Shown piece by piece: positions 45,011 through 55,591 of a DNA stretch of 64,000 bases. Position numbers and translations under genes: made by a program. Positions within the stretch are counted from its first letter, which is position 1. Every line of letters begins with the position of its first letter. Below the pieces are notes generated by a model. That model saw nothing but the letters and a program-made list of their open reading frames with translations. It did not search any database and was not told the DNA's origin. This DNA is from Pictodentalium vernedei. Lineage: Eukaryota; Mollusca; Scaphopoda; Dentaliida; Dentaliidae. The stretch spans positions 18,206,520 to 18,270,519 of the forward strand of contig CM062289.1 of the NCBI GenBank assembly GCA_031216915.1, given 5' to 3'.

Positions 45011-47485
45011 TCATAACCACCGACCATTGGTAGGGGCCCGGTTCCCAGTATCCCCTTGGGTAACCCTTGACACACCTCTACTTCTCGCCCCGTCATTTCT
45101 ACGGGTATTCCACCAGGGTCCCCATACCCTGTCGTTGTCGCATTCCCAAGAGCTTCCCTTGGCGCTATATCCCCCAGGCTCACTCGTCCCGGCGATTACC
45201 GTCGTTCGAACGACACTGGCCGTCCTTGGCCCTTGTGCCGTCGACCCCCCGGTCCATTGCGACGACTTCTTGCGCACATTGGGCGCTGTGCGCCCCCGGC
45301 ACTCTCTACGTGGTCTCCGCCACCTAGGATGCTTCTCCTTTGATTTGTGGACCCTTTTCTCGGTCACCTGGGCGCCCACCTTAGCGGTCCCATCCACTTT
45401 GACACACTCAACTTGTGTTGACCCGTGCCCTCTCAATTCTGGGGAAGTTTGCCCAGCCATTTGCGTGGGTCTGGCCTCCCCTCTCCACACGGGTGACACC
45501 GACTTCTTGGGGCGCTCAACTCCCCCACATAAATTTTCTTGAGGGTCTTTCCCCAATGATCCCATCGGTTTCCCTCGCTGTTTGGCGTTTAGCCTGGACC
45601 GCCTGCGGCCCCTTCTCCCTAATAGGACAGGAGTCGTCCCTCCTGAAACTTCCCGACATTTCGTCGTGTAGGGGCCATCCCCTGGACCATCGGATTGGTT
45701 CCCCCTGGGAACCTTCCCTTCATTACTCGTTGGGCCCTCACTTGGCCCCCTATCCCTGGACCATAACTCATCAGGGCTTGCCCTCACCCCTGGGATATTA
45801 CCTATGACCAGGTCATACACAGGTGATTCAATGCACATGGCTTCCACTTCGCCACAATAAAATGGGGTATCCACAGTTATCCTCGCGATGGGGAACCTTC
45901 TAACGGTCCCATCTATCAAAATACACAAATGGTCGCGCCCCAACAATTGCTTGTCGTCAACCAGTTGCTTTCTAACCGCTGCAGAGGAGCACCCAGAATC
46001 CCGGAGCAGACGAATCTCCCTTTGTCCCACATACCCTGGGTACACTGGCATATCAACCTTCTCCTGCGAAGTTGTGAGCCTCTCACACATGCCACTTATT
46101 ATCGGGACAACCTTCCCGCCTTCCAGCCTTAATTCTCCCTCTTGTATACATTCCCGGAGGGGGTTGTATTCTGGACCGATGGTTTGACAGAACGCTGCCG
46201 TCTGTCTACTGGGCCCTGGATCTACGCGGTCACCTTGCTTCCAACCCCTTGGTGCTGCGTTCCAGGCCCCCTGCTGGGGTGGCCTAATGTTCCCAGTGGT
46301 CCTTACCTGTTTCTGCCAGCAGTCCCTGGCAATATGACCCCGCTTGTTGCAGATAAAACAAGTGGTGTCCTTGGGAGCGCTCCCCTTCCGGCTGGCCTGC
46401 GACGCAGGAGGGTCGGGGTGGTGTTGCCTTACGGGTGCCATTGCCAACCCGTTTGCCCCACCCCTAGCCGATTTGGGTACGTTCACACTCCCACCGTGGG
46501 CCTCGATGTAGCGTTCTGCCACAATTGCCATCTCATCATAGGTGGGCGGACCCCTTTCCTTGATGAACAGGCCCAACTCCTTGGAGCATGTAGTTAAAAA
46601 CTGCTCCCGGAGAAATAGATCTCGCAGGGCTCCATACGACTCATTCACTTCTGCGAGATCAGTCCAGCGGTCAAAGTACCGCCTAGCTCGGGCAAAATAC
46701 TGAGGTACTGTTTCTCCCTTCTCCTGCTTAATTTCTCGGAACTTGGTCCGGAATCCTTCTTCAGTGAGCTGGTATCTCCGAAGGATGGCATTCTTCAGCT
46801 CACTGTAGTCGTTAAGAAGTGCAGGAGGCATACTGGTATAAGCCTCGAGGGCTTTACCTGACAACAAAGGGCTCAAGCACATAGCCCATGTGTCTTCTGG
46901 CCACATTTGACTGGAGGCAAAACGCTCGAACCTCTCCAAGTACGAGTCCAAGTCATCTGTGTTTTCATTGAAATGAGCGAGATGGGGGCGTGGGGCATGA
47001 ATTGCTACCCCTGCACTCCCATCCCCTGAGCGCCGACTTTCATTCTCCACATCGGCCCTTGCTCTGAGGAGCTCTAATTCTCTCTCGTGCCTCTGTTGTT
47101 CGAGCTCTCGCTCTGCCTCCCTTGCCTCCCTTGCTAATTGGGCTTCCCTCTCTCTCGCCTCATTTGCTAATTGAATCTCTCTCTCTTTCGCCTCTCTTGC
47201 GTCTTTCTCACGCTCTCGTTCTAATTGGGCTTCTCTCTCCCTCGCCTCTCTTGCGTCTTTCTCACGCTCTCGTTCTAATTGGGCTTCTCTCTCCCTCGCC
47301 TCTCTTGCGTCTTTCTCACGCTCTCGTTCTAATTGGGCTTCTCTCTCTCTTGCGTCATTACGTAAGGCAATCTCCTTGGCCTCACGTTTCTGCTCATCTT
47401 TAACGAACTTATGAAGTTCGGCCCCCTCAAGGCCCATTTCCTTGCCTAATGATACCAGTTGGGCGAGGGGTGTAACAACATCCAT
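45011..47485 (-). CDS. Gag-protease polyprotein of the LTR element, pol missing
   Basis: 824 codons, intact. Residues 28-150 form a highly charged coiled coil built from repeats of EREAQLEREREKDAREA. Residues about 160-335 are a retrotransposon capsid-like region (HFNENTDDLDSYLERFERFA, then a DRWTDLAEV segment). A CCHC zinc knuckle CFICNKRGHIARDC lies at 376-389. A retropepsin-like domain spans about 480-566, with active-site DSG at 496-498, flap-like ILIDGTVRRFPI, and the closing YDLVIGNIPG. The last 255 residues are basic, Gly/Arg/Ser-rich and match nothing I know. In related elements the linker to reverse transcriptase begins here, so this tail may be linker sequence read out of frame after pol was lost. 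The intact long frame fits recent selection or very recent insertion. Confidence 0.9.
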   Translation of the reverse strand: MDVVTPLAQLVSLGKEMGLEGAELHKFVKDEQKREAKEIALRNDAREREAQLEREREKDAREAREREAQLEREREKDAREAREREAQLEREREKDAREAKEREIQLANEAREREAQLAREAREAERELEQQRHERELELLRARADVENESRRSGDGSAGVAIHAPRPHLAHFNENTDDLDSYLERFERFASSQMWPEDTWAMCLSPLLSGKALEAYTSMPPALLNDYSELKNAILRRYQLTEEGFRTKFREIKQEKGETVPQYFARARRYFDRWTDLAEVNESYGALRDLFLREQFLTTCSKELGLFIKERGPPTYDEMAIVAERYIEAHGGSVNVPKSARGGANGLAMAPVRQHHPDPPASQASRKGSAPKDTTCFICNKRGHIARDCWQKQVRTTGNIRPPQQGAWNAAPRGWKQGDRVDPGPSRQTAAFCQTIGPEYNPLRECIQEGELRLEGGKVVPIISGMCERLTTSQEKVDMPVYPGYVGQREIRLLRDSGCSSAAVRKQLVDDKQLLGRDHLCILIDGTVRRFPIARITVDTPFYCGEVEAMCIESPVYDLVIGNIPGVRASPDELWSRDRGPSEGPTSNEGKVPRGNQSDGPGDGPYTTKCREVSGGTTPVLLGRRGRRRSRLNAKQRGKPMGSLGKDPQENLCGGVERPKKSVSPVWRGEARPTQMAGQTSPELRGHGSTQVECVKVDGTAKVGAQVTEKRVHKSKEKHPRWRRPRRECRGRTAPNVRKKSSQWTGGSTAQGPRTASVVRTTVIAGTSEPGGYSAKGSSWECDNDRVWGPWWNTRRNDGARSRGVSRVTQGDTGNRAPTNGRWL
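47141..47350 (-). repeat. In-frame tandem repeat within gag
   Basis: About 57-bp units of TCTCTTGCGTCTTTCTCACG / CTCTCGTTCTAATTGGGCTTC (plus strand) are repeated three times almost exactly, with degenerate copies to the left. They encode the 19-residue coiled-coil repeat. Confidence 0.85.
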
Positions 47486-47780
47486 TTTGATTTTTTCTTT
47501 CTATCTTCAACACTCGTCAGAAAGAACGAAGAAGGAAAAGAAAAAAAAAATATGGCAATTAATCTTAATTTACCTCTGTAATTTAACGTAATTAAACGCA
47601 CCAAATATTCTGAAACCTACCGCAGTTATAGTGGCTATTAAGTATCCTTTTGGGGACTACTGTATTGCGATATTAAACCCTTGAACGGCATCAACTGACC
47701 GAACGCGTCAAAACCTAAACAGAACCGCCATTAAAATAAAACAAAATTTCCATATAGCCATTTTTTACCTTTTAGAAATA

Positions 47781-47798
47781 TCCTGGTAGCGCTCGCCA
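47781..47798 (-). promoter_or_regulatory. Primer-binding site
   Basis: Five bases (TTGAT) after the LTR comes TGGCGAGCGCTACCAGGA, beginning TGG as required for pairing with a tRNA CCA end. I cannot say which tRNA. Confidence 0.65.
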
Positions 47799-47803
47799 AT
47801 CAA

Positions 47804-49412
47804 TGTCAGGGAACACCTGAGGCCCCGTAAGGCCTGGGCTGACGTGGGGTTATTTAGTCCCGCTGATGAAGTTGCGGGAAAAATTAGACCAACGTGGAGG
47901 GTCGGAATCCAAGTGTCGCGAACTCGGCGCAGAGAGCTGAGTTAGACCGACGCCGTGATTCCTTCTCTGCCAAATTGTCCTGAAATAGGTTCGATTTCCG
48001 TTAGGTGTGATTCCTAATCACTTCAGGCTGTATAATGGAAAGAATGATTTAAAGTAACAACGATTCTTTTATTTACACATAAAAATAAATCCGTTTCAAT
48101 ATTTCAACAATCAACAATTCAATTCTTTTCACAGAAAATGGGTCACTACGGTTAAATAATTCTAAACAATCATATAGTCATTCTATAGCCCTGTACTGGC
48201 ACTATAGTCTACACACTGGAAATGTTACTACCGTGAGCTCGCCATAAGAGCTTCACAAATCTGAAATGTTATTACTGTGAGCTCGCCATAAGAGCTTCAC
48301 CCGCTTAGGCTCAAATGTCAACGTCTGCGCGTAACTGTACCTCTGGCTGTCGAAGGGTTCCGACCAGCAATGTTCGTCATCTATAAACCACCGTACTTCT
48401 GATTTGGGTCAGATATTGTCTACTCATACCTTATGCGCCTTTTGAAAGTCCTCCGTGAAAGTCCTATTGAAATATCCACCGTTCCTGGTTGAATTCACGA
48501 TTCACAAATGCCCCTTTTGTGCTAGGGCGAAATTGTCACTCACACCGATCTTCAGTCGGTATTACGATGTTCCGAAAGCAAAATAAACTACTCAGAACGC
48601 AATCAGGCTGACGCTTCAAAGGGTTAATACGCACAATACAATTAACCTACACTTCTGACTATTGCAGGACGATACCTGCTACTCGACAATCTAAACTTTA
48701 ACGTTCCACCTGGGGTGTTCCTTCCCACGAATTCGGCCCCGTAGCCGCCTATCAACGTTAAGCTAAATCAATCATGGAATGCCCTCTCTGGCGATTCCAG
48801 CCGTTTCAGGGTCCTGTGATCGAAGGTACCCTTATGCCAGGAAACAGAGTCCGTCTGTCCTGGACTTCACCAACGCGTGTGTGACCCCAAGTGTGTGTCT
48901 AATGCTCTGCTCTTCCAGGTATATATACTTTTTACCCTAAACTGCCAGGTGGACCGACGCTCATCTGTCCACCTGTCAAAACGGTGGGAGATGACGTATA
49001 TCGAGGCAGAATCAATACAAGTCATCTCACGCGTGACTTCACTTGTCGAGAAAACCGATTCGTTCTTGCCATGATTGTTATAACTTATGATGACACGACA
49101 TTTCTATCTTTTAGAATCTCGTTTCTCAATTTACCGTGACGACATCTTGACATCAACCGATTACGTCTCGTAAGACTCCGACTACTGTATAAATTAAACG
49201 AGATGATTAGACCTTATCTAACATACCGTTTCTCCCCTGGGTCCCTGCGCTAAAGCTGGATATACACCACGTGTGTTTTTTCTATGTCCAGCTTTACAGA
49301 GAAGTGAAATTCACGTGGGTTTTTCGCCTTGATGCGGAATATATTTTGAACTTACAATATCTTTAAATATGAGGCCCCTTGCCCCTATATTTAGGCTGGC
49401 TTTGCCCTGACA
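47804..49412 (-). repeat. 5' LTR
   Basis: The promoter LTR for the minus-strand element: TATA-like sequence at 48928-48918, AATAAA at 48083-48078. The gag start codon lies 319 nt past its end. A 65-codon plus-strand frame (48877-49074, repeated exactly in the other LTR) is not considered a gene. Confidence 0.95.
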
Positions 49413-49485
49413 AAAAGTTCATGTTCTTTGTTCAAGTTTTAGGCCTCACAATCTACAGAATAGCATGGGTGGTGGTGTATTTCAT

Positions 49486-49549
49486 CCCTTGAGTGCAAGA
49501 AGGCTTTGCAATGCTTTAGCATTGCAAAGCCTTCTTGCACTCAAGGGAC
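49486..49549. repeat. Near-perfect hairpin
   Basis: CCCTTGAGTGCAAGAAGGCT, TTGCAATGC, then loop TTTAGC and the full complement. Arms about 29 bp. It lies 74 bp right of the LTR element; family unknown. Confidence 0.8.
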
Positions 49550-50002
49550 AAATTCATCATTTTTTTTAACTTGGGTAAAATATCAGACATAAACCATTTA
49601 AAATTATTTTTTTTTAAGTTTAAATTGGTTATAAAAAGAGAGCATGCGGCAGCCAAAAGGACCATGCGGGAGGGCCTGAGAAACAGATTTTTTATTTTTT
49701 TAGGTCTTAACTGGTTGCGTGCAAGGCCAGGGTTTGATCCAAGCTGACTGGGTCTTTGAAAACTATTCAATTGGTCATCTAAACATAAATTCATCAGAAG
49801 CTTTTCTCCTGAGAGAATACAGGTTCAAGTGGGTGTCACTTCATTATTAGAATTAATTCTCACAGGAGCACAATGGCTATGAAGTCTGATAATGTTGTAT
49901 AAGTTTGGGGTAATAGTTTTTTGTGTTAGAAATTGGGAATGGAGTATTATTTTGGCCCCCAAAAAGGGCCTAGATTAAACCCTGTAGAAACCACAATCGT
50001 GG

Positions 50003-50415
50003 TTGTATTGAAGAGTGCTGAAAGTTATTTTAGTAACTTTACAATGTATGAATTTGCATGTTGCTCTGAGACGTAGAAATAAAATGTTTAAAGTGTTTTG
50101 TTACAATTTATTGGAGAGTGCCAACAAGCATTCTCCAATAAATACAGTATGTGTAGAGTGTATTATCACTAAATCACCCGCAGAGTGGAGATTCCACGCA
50201 AGCAATAATTGCAAATTTGTTGCAAAGCGTAACTAGCACAAGCAAAGTTCCAGCCAATGGACCTCCAGGTTAAACCCGGAGGTCCATTGGCTGAAACATT
50301 GCTTGTGTTGTTTGTACACATGTACAGATTTTGAAAGTGATAATTTGGGTGATAACCCCACTCTGTGGGTGATTTTGTTACAATCCACTCTCCACGTACT
50401 GTAGTAACAAAGCAA
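50003..50415. mobile_element. I-family hairpin MITE, copy 4, split by a C-MITE
   Basis: GAAGAGTGCTGAAAG at the left; hairpin TTTGTTACAATTTATTGGAG with apex AGTGCCAACAAGCATT. The right arm breaks at TCTCCAATAAATA and resumes after the C element at TAGTAACAAAG. Confidence 0.65.
50145..50401. mobile_element. C-family MITE, copy 5
   Basis: CAGTATGTGTAGAGTGTATT to CCACTCTCCACGTACTG, TA on both sides; core GGACCTCCAGGTTAAACCCG. Confidence 0.9.
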
Positions 50416-50496
50416 TTATTTTCTTAAAAATGCAAGAGGGCTAAAAATCACTCCCCCTGCATGGCCTAGGGGAGCGATTATCTCTCCTCAAGCTTA

Positions 50497-50725
50497 CATT
50501 TATTTATTGGTGTTTAAGGTCACATATTTCTGCACAATGGGTAAGCATGACCACAACATGGAGATAAAGTGAAGGTCAGTCAATCGTTTATATCCCATGA
50601 TGCCTATTTTAGAGGACTCACAGCCAAAATATTAGTGACTAGGTCCTATTTTACTAGTGAAACAGAGCTTGTTTACCACAGTAAACAAGCACTGCTTCAC
50701 TTCCCGGGATTCCTACGGGGGTCAA
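50497..50725 (-). mobile_element. E-family element
   Basis: ATTTATTGGTGTTTAAGGTC tail to CCCGGGATTCCTACGGGGG. TCAAGCTT and TCAAGCTA on either side look like an 8-bp duplication with one change. Confidence 0.75.
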
Positions 50726-50768
50726 GCTAACAAAAGCTAAAAGTGGCAAAATGAAGTTTTAATATTAA

Positions 50769-51039
50769 CTGGTTGAGTGCTAGAAGCCACTATCAGGGTT
50801 TTCAAAAAATGAGGATACCAGAGCAAAAGCCAACACTTTCCTTGCTTATATTTCATATTCAGTCAAACACAAATAATATTCTGTTTATATAAATTTGTTT
50901 TATTACAAATTAAAGGAGAGTGCCTGTGGGCGTGGTGCCTGTGGGTGTGGTGCCTGTGGGCACTCTCCAATACTTTGTAATAAAACAAGTTTTGAATAAC
51001 AAATTCAGACCACACAAAAATAATCTAGCCCTCAACCAG
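50769..51039. mobile_element. I-family hairpin MITE, copy 5, both ends intact
   Basis: TTAA then CTGGTTGAGTGCTAG, and TAGCCCTCAACCAG then TTAA: the best definition of the family ends. Hairpin ATTACAAATTAAAGGAGAGTG with apex of three GTGCCTGTGGGCGTG-type repeats. Confidence 0.85.
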
Positions 51040-51310
51040 TTAATGAATTCTGCCCAGTGGGCTTTGTACATTTTATTTGGTGCTGCTAACAAGGTAGTCT
51101 CTGTGAGACGACTACACTGCCGCTCCCACACCTCTAGGCCTCGGCAGGGGCCGGAGGAGTGGGAGGAGCAGTGTGGCCATCTTACAGAGACCACTAACAT
51201 AGGCTGTTATTTTTTTTAAAGCCAGGAGAGCAAGTTTTCACTCTACTTAAATTTTTTAAGACGAGCAGTAGGCGAGCTAAGGCCAAAAAAAAAAAAATAA
51301 TCGTTTGGTT

Positions 51311-52142
51311 CTGCTGTAACAGTTTATCTTCCCCCCACGTATATCTTCCCCCCACTGGTTTATCTTCCCCCCAACCTGAATTTTTTTATCTTTCAATTTA
51401 ATCACAGAACTTTTTAAAGAATTTGCTTTAGTACCCCTCTGTTATATTAAAAAGCATGAGGGGCAATTTGAAAACTTGTTAGTCTGGCCTTGAGAGTGCG
51501 GCAACAAACCGCAAGTTCTTTTTGTGCAATTTTCTTCTATTAACCCTTTACCTAACATGAAAAGCAGACGACTCTTGCAAACAAAATTCTTGAATAACTA
51601 ATTGTTTTCATTTTTTGTCTCAAAAACATAGGTTATGACCCCTCTTTGGAACGAGCTCAATGAGCTCGTTCCAAAGAGGGGTCATAACCGATGTTTTGGG
51701 GACAAAAAATGAAAAAATAATGAAAATAAATTGTCGATTTTTGTGAATAGCGCTGGCCGGTTTTGGCCGTTATGTTGGGTAAAGGGTTAACAACATATTC
51801 AAATGAGTCTTGAAAATGGAAATTTGTATAATATTCCACTCACAATGCTAATTTGGGCTAAAATGTTTTGTTTTTTTGGGGGGGAGGGGGGGCATCTAGC
51901 TCTCTCGCATACTGACCAATGAGTTTTTCAATGCTCACTTGATGCTTTTTCAATATCACACACAAGTGAACAAGCAAATTCTAAAAAAAGATCTGGTAAA
52001 AATCTGAATGGTAAAAAAATTCAGGTGGGGGGGGGGGGGGGAGATAAACTAGTTTATCTTTCCCGCGGGGGGGGGGGGGGGGGGGGGAGGAAGTTGTACA
52101 GGGGGGGGGGGAAGATATCGTAGTACACCGGTTACATAGCAG
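51311..52142. mobile_element. Z element with G-run ends, holding a B-MITE
   Basis: Left end TCTGCTGTAACAGTTTATC, then three TATCTTCCCCCC motifs. The right end is their complement (GGGGGGGAAGATATC, GGTTACATAGCAGA). Long G tracts lie at 52026-52040, 52062-52088 and 52101-52110. Single copy seen, no TSD identified. Confidence 0.55.
51540..51790. mobile_element. B-family MITE, subfamily 1, intact
   Basis: TTAACCCTTTACCTAACATG to TATGTTGGGTAAAGGGTTAA; core GGAACGAGCTCAATGAGCTCG. TTAA at both borders. Confidence 0.9.
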
Positions 52143-52503
52143 AAAAAAAAAGGGGGCGGTAGGTCGGGATATTTTATTTTTTATATTTTTTTTTGTCTTG
52201 AATTTGTGCTTGAGTTAATTTTTAGAACCAAATTCTTCCAACAGTTATGACTGAAATATACTGCTTTGATATTCTGTTTGAGTCTGAATTGTAAAATTAC
52301 ACCCGATGTGGCAGTTTATCAGCAGATGCTTTATTCGTGATTACTGCCGACATTTTTGGTGAAATTATGCAACTTCAAATTGAAACGGACTCTGAGGTGT
52401 CTTGATAATATTATCATCAACTGTCCTCAGATTCTGAAGTGAAGTGTGCTGTTGCATGTCTCATTTTTTCACGGGAAGTGTTAAAGTTAGCGTACCTCAG
52501 CAC

Positions 52504-53111
52504 CAGTGCTCAAAATAACTTTTTTACTTAGCGAGTTTGCATAGCAAAATGCTACACATTTCCAAAACATGAATAGCATTTTATAAAAATTACATAGCTG
52601 TTTTTGTATACCAGAGTTATGTTATGCTGTTTTGTATTGAATTCTTCTAAGTAGATAGAATAGTTTCCATCCATTTCTGGACATTTCCAAATGATCTGCA
52701 ACACATGAAACATTAACTATGTTTTTTTAACTGAACTGCCTTAAGGGTTAATTTGATGGGCCTGAAGTTATTTTTAATGGACATTTTATGCAAAATGTTG
52801 TAAAAAGAGGAAGAATTTTAACCAATAGACTTCATCTTACATATGAAGTTGCTAATGATGCTTGATGGAGAGTTAATCTGAGTTATGCCTGCAATGTTCC
52901 ACAATCAGAAGTAAAGCATCAGTGAACTAGTTTTCAAATTTATTCGCAAATTTTCATTTACATTTTGCGATACAAGATAATCAACTGCAGCCTAATAGGC
53001 TGCAGTTGATTATCTTGTATCGCAAAATGCTATACATAATTGAATATTGTGTAGCTTTTTGCAAGTTTTGTATAGCAAAAAGCGATGCGACATTGCTTAT
53101 TTTGAGCCCTG
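52504..53111. mobile_element. hAT-type MITE with perfect 8-bp TSD
   Basis: CAGTGCTCAAAATAACTTTT at the left and CTTATTTTGAGCCCTG at the right. The duplication CTCAGCAC is at 52496-52503 and 53112-53119. Central palindrome ACAAGATAATCAACTGCAGCC, loop TAATA, complement. TATAGCAAAATGCTA-type motifs at both sides. Confidence 0.9.
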
Positions 53112-53119
53112 CTCAGCAC

Positions 53120-53984
53120 ATGAAATAAATTGACATTTTATGAGTTTGTGGTAATGGACTGAGTATCATCGTATTTATCTTGGCAGCGGAAACACAAATG
53201 ACTTGCTTTTGTTAATTTGAAAACAATGTACCTTGCATCGGTCTTATATCAAACACTTGCGTGCACACAATTTTGAAGGCAAGATGCTATCATGACGTCA
53301 CCGTGTTCAAACAGCCAATCACTTTGAAGTACAAGTGTAAAACTACAGAGAATCCCTTGGAGTTTCCCCAAGAAAAAATTCCTGGTTTCAAAATAGCAGG
53401 AATGCGATTGGTTGAACGTTCAATGTGACTGACTACGCATGCTTCGTGTAATTCAGTACACGTGGTTGTGGGTTTTCATCTCAACTTGTTTCTGACAAAT
53501 CAGAGGTAAACAATGTTCTATCGTTTTCGTAATAATGGTGATTGTCGAAACAAACCACTTGAACAGTTTGGAATGAAAAGTAATAAAGAAAGGTCCCAGA
53601 GTCTGCAAGGTTCGACATGGTGGTAAAAAGGGAAAGACCCAAATTTAAACCAACAGTAATTCGCACCAGTGAAGTAAATTCACTTTTTGTAAACCGTGAT
53701 AAACAAGTTGAAATTTGCATACCAGAGTTAAAACAACTTCTGTATACATTGACCAATTATGATTTAATTTGCCAATGACATTTTTAAACATGGTACAGCT
53801 TATATATATAAATCGGTATACCAAAACCGCCCAGCACTATTTGTGTCCTTGTTGTAAAAGTTGGCGTTTGTGTGTTTTTTTTCTCTTTCTTTTTCAATTT
53901 CAATAAAGAAATCGTTAGGGTCGGGGCACAAAATTAGGGTCGGTTGGGTAACCGGAACCAAACCATTATTTTTTTTTTGCCTAA
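53120..53984. other. Sequence without a recognisable feature
   Basis: No repeat family or exon recognised. Minus-strand frames at 53481-53756 and 53800-54036 lack splice support. Confidence 0.35.
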
Positions 53985-54060
53985 TAAATCGCTCTCCTGA
54001 ATATGCCAGGCCTTGAACCATAGGGAGCAGGAGCAATGGTTCTCCTAAAATAATCAGGCC
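53985..54060. mobile_element. H-family terminal fragment
   Basis: AATAAATCGCTCTCCTGAATATGCCAGGCCT is the right end of H as at 15.4 kb; the rest is missing. Confidence 0.6.
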
Positions 54061-54530
54061 TACATGCGGTGATATTCAGTTTAAATGGAATTCTCTGTAT
54101 TAGTAAATATTAGTTACTTGCCTGTTGTTTGCCCTGATCAAATGCAGGCAAGTGATGGATGTGTGATCCTTTCAGTGTTTTCATCGGAGAGCTTGACTGT
54201 GCCGATGCAATGTGAAAATATTAGCACAGAACAGAAGCAAGAGATACATTTATATGAAAACACACAACAGTGTGACCATGAATAATTCATAAAACACTTC
54301 TTGAATATATTTTGAGTACAAGTTTTTTTTAATCTTTCAAAGATCATGCATGCATAATTTAATTATGGGTATTTTTGTGCCCAGGAATCTTGACAAATTT
54401 AAAAGATCTATCTTTAAGGTCCTGATAATGAAATTAACTTGTCAAGTGGTAGATTTATTTTGCTATTGTAGTCATTTGTTCATCAATAATTATTTGGTTA
54501 CCAATTATTGGAGTACTGTACTGTGTTTCA

Positions 54531-54783
54531 AGCCAGAAAATAAGGAGACTGTCATCTACAAAATGAGGTCCCCTGAGAGTGAATTTAGTGATGCTACCCT
54601 GCACAGCATGGTAGGTAGCATCACTCAATTTACCCTCTGTGAACCTCAATCTGAATCAGGGTCTCAATACTAAACAGAAAGAGGTACCCGAGGATAAATT
54701 GGCCCACTGTATGGGATAGCATCGTCAAATTCACCCTCTGGGGACCTCATTCTGCAAATGTCAGACTGCTTATTTTCTTGTGT
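54531..54783. mobile_element. O-family MITE, copy 2
   Basis: AAGCCAGAAAATAAGGAGAC to GTCAGACTGCTTATTTTC; core CCTGCACAGCATGGTAGG. Opposite orientation to the 37.4 kb copy. Confidence 0.75.
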
Positions 54784-54856
54784 TTACAAGTCATCTCTTT
54801 TGTGATTAGATTGAATTCTGACTGCCACACACACACACACTGATTACCTATTTTTT

Positions 54857-55162
54857 TATTTTTGGGGGTTCAATGACACCCTCGACAACCAGGGTCAAGT
54901 CATGTTGAAAGTTTTACAGGTGGAGGAAGCCGAAGTACCCAGAAAGAACCACTGAGCAATGGCGAGCAACAGTCCGACTCCCCGTCGTTCTAGCTCCACA
55001 CACAAGCAGGGTTAGCACTGCTTGATGACAAGTGAACCATCTCTGTACAGTATGCCTTGAATTGCCTTGCCCAAAGACATAATGCAGTCACCCCTAGCAA
55101 GGATTGAACCGTGGACTTTCAGTCTGAAGTCCAATGCCATAACCACTGAGCCACCTTGTTCC
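54857..55162 (-). mobile_element. Family D SINE with diverged head and tail
   Basis: GTTTTACAGGTGGAGGAAGC body; head region AGGATTGAACCGTGGAC and ACCACTGAGCCACCTTG at the right. The shared tail is replaced by CACCCTCGACAACCAGGG. Confidence 0.7.
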
Positions 55163-55350
55163 TTTGAAATTACCTAAAAAAAAAGCTATTAATTGAAAAA
55201 AGAATATGTTTTCATTTTTGTAATTCACTAATTTCACTTTAATTTTTTTTTTTTACACAATCCAATAAAAGTATTTCGATTAGTTCCCAGAATCCTGCAC
55301 CCTGTGTAACAACATGTAACCAACTAGAGAATTGTAATTTGTTGGACAAA

Positions 55351-55591
55351 TTAACCCTTTACCCAACGTAACGGCCAAAACCGGCCAGCGCAATTCTCAA
55401 AAATCGCCAATTAATTTTCATTATTTTTTCATTTTTTGTCTCAAAAACATAGGTTATGACCACTCGTTGGAACGAGCTCATCGAGCTCGTTCCAACGAGG
55501 GGTCATAACCTATGTTTTTGAGACAAAAATTCGTTATTCAAGAATTTTTTTTGCAAGTGTCGTCTGCTTTTCATGTTGGGTAAAGGGTTAA
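55351..55591. mobile_element. B-family MITE, subfamily 1, intact
   Basis: TTAACCCTTTACCCAACGTAA to CATGTTGGGTAAAGGGTTAA; core GGAACGAGCTCATCGAGCTCG. Inverted relative to the 51.5 kb copy. Confidence 0.9.

Larger units (their letters stand above)
42497..49412 (-). mobile_element. Complete but non-autonomous Metaviridae-like LTR retrotransposon (gag-protease only)
   Basis: Two 1609-bp LTRs in direct orientation begin TGTCAGGG and end CCCTGACA. The 5-bp target duplication AAAAG is at 42492-42496 and 49413-49417. The internal region is only about 3.7 kb. On the minus strand it holds, in order, a primer-binding site (47798-47781), an 824-codon gag-protease frame, about 0.9 kb of non-coding sequence, and a polypurine tract (44118-44106). 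No reverse transcriptase, RNase H or integrase frame is present, so transposition would depend on an autonomous relative. The retropepsin and CCHC types suggest the Ty3/Gypsy group; without pol the clade cannot be fixed. Confidence 0.9.
50421..51285. mobile_element. H-family element, copy 3, with E and I elements inserted
   Basis: TTCTTAAAAATGCAAGAGGG at the left and AAGACGAGCAGTAGGCGAGC at the right. Broken at CTCAAGCTTA by E and at a TTAA by I. Core CACACCTCTAGGCCTCGGCA. Confidence 0.75.

Noticed and set aside
45003..45542. 179-codon plus-strand gene
   Set aside because: It is the antisense shadow of the gag-protease frame; no domain or splice support.
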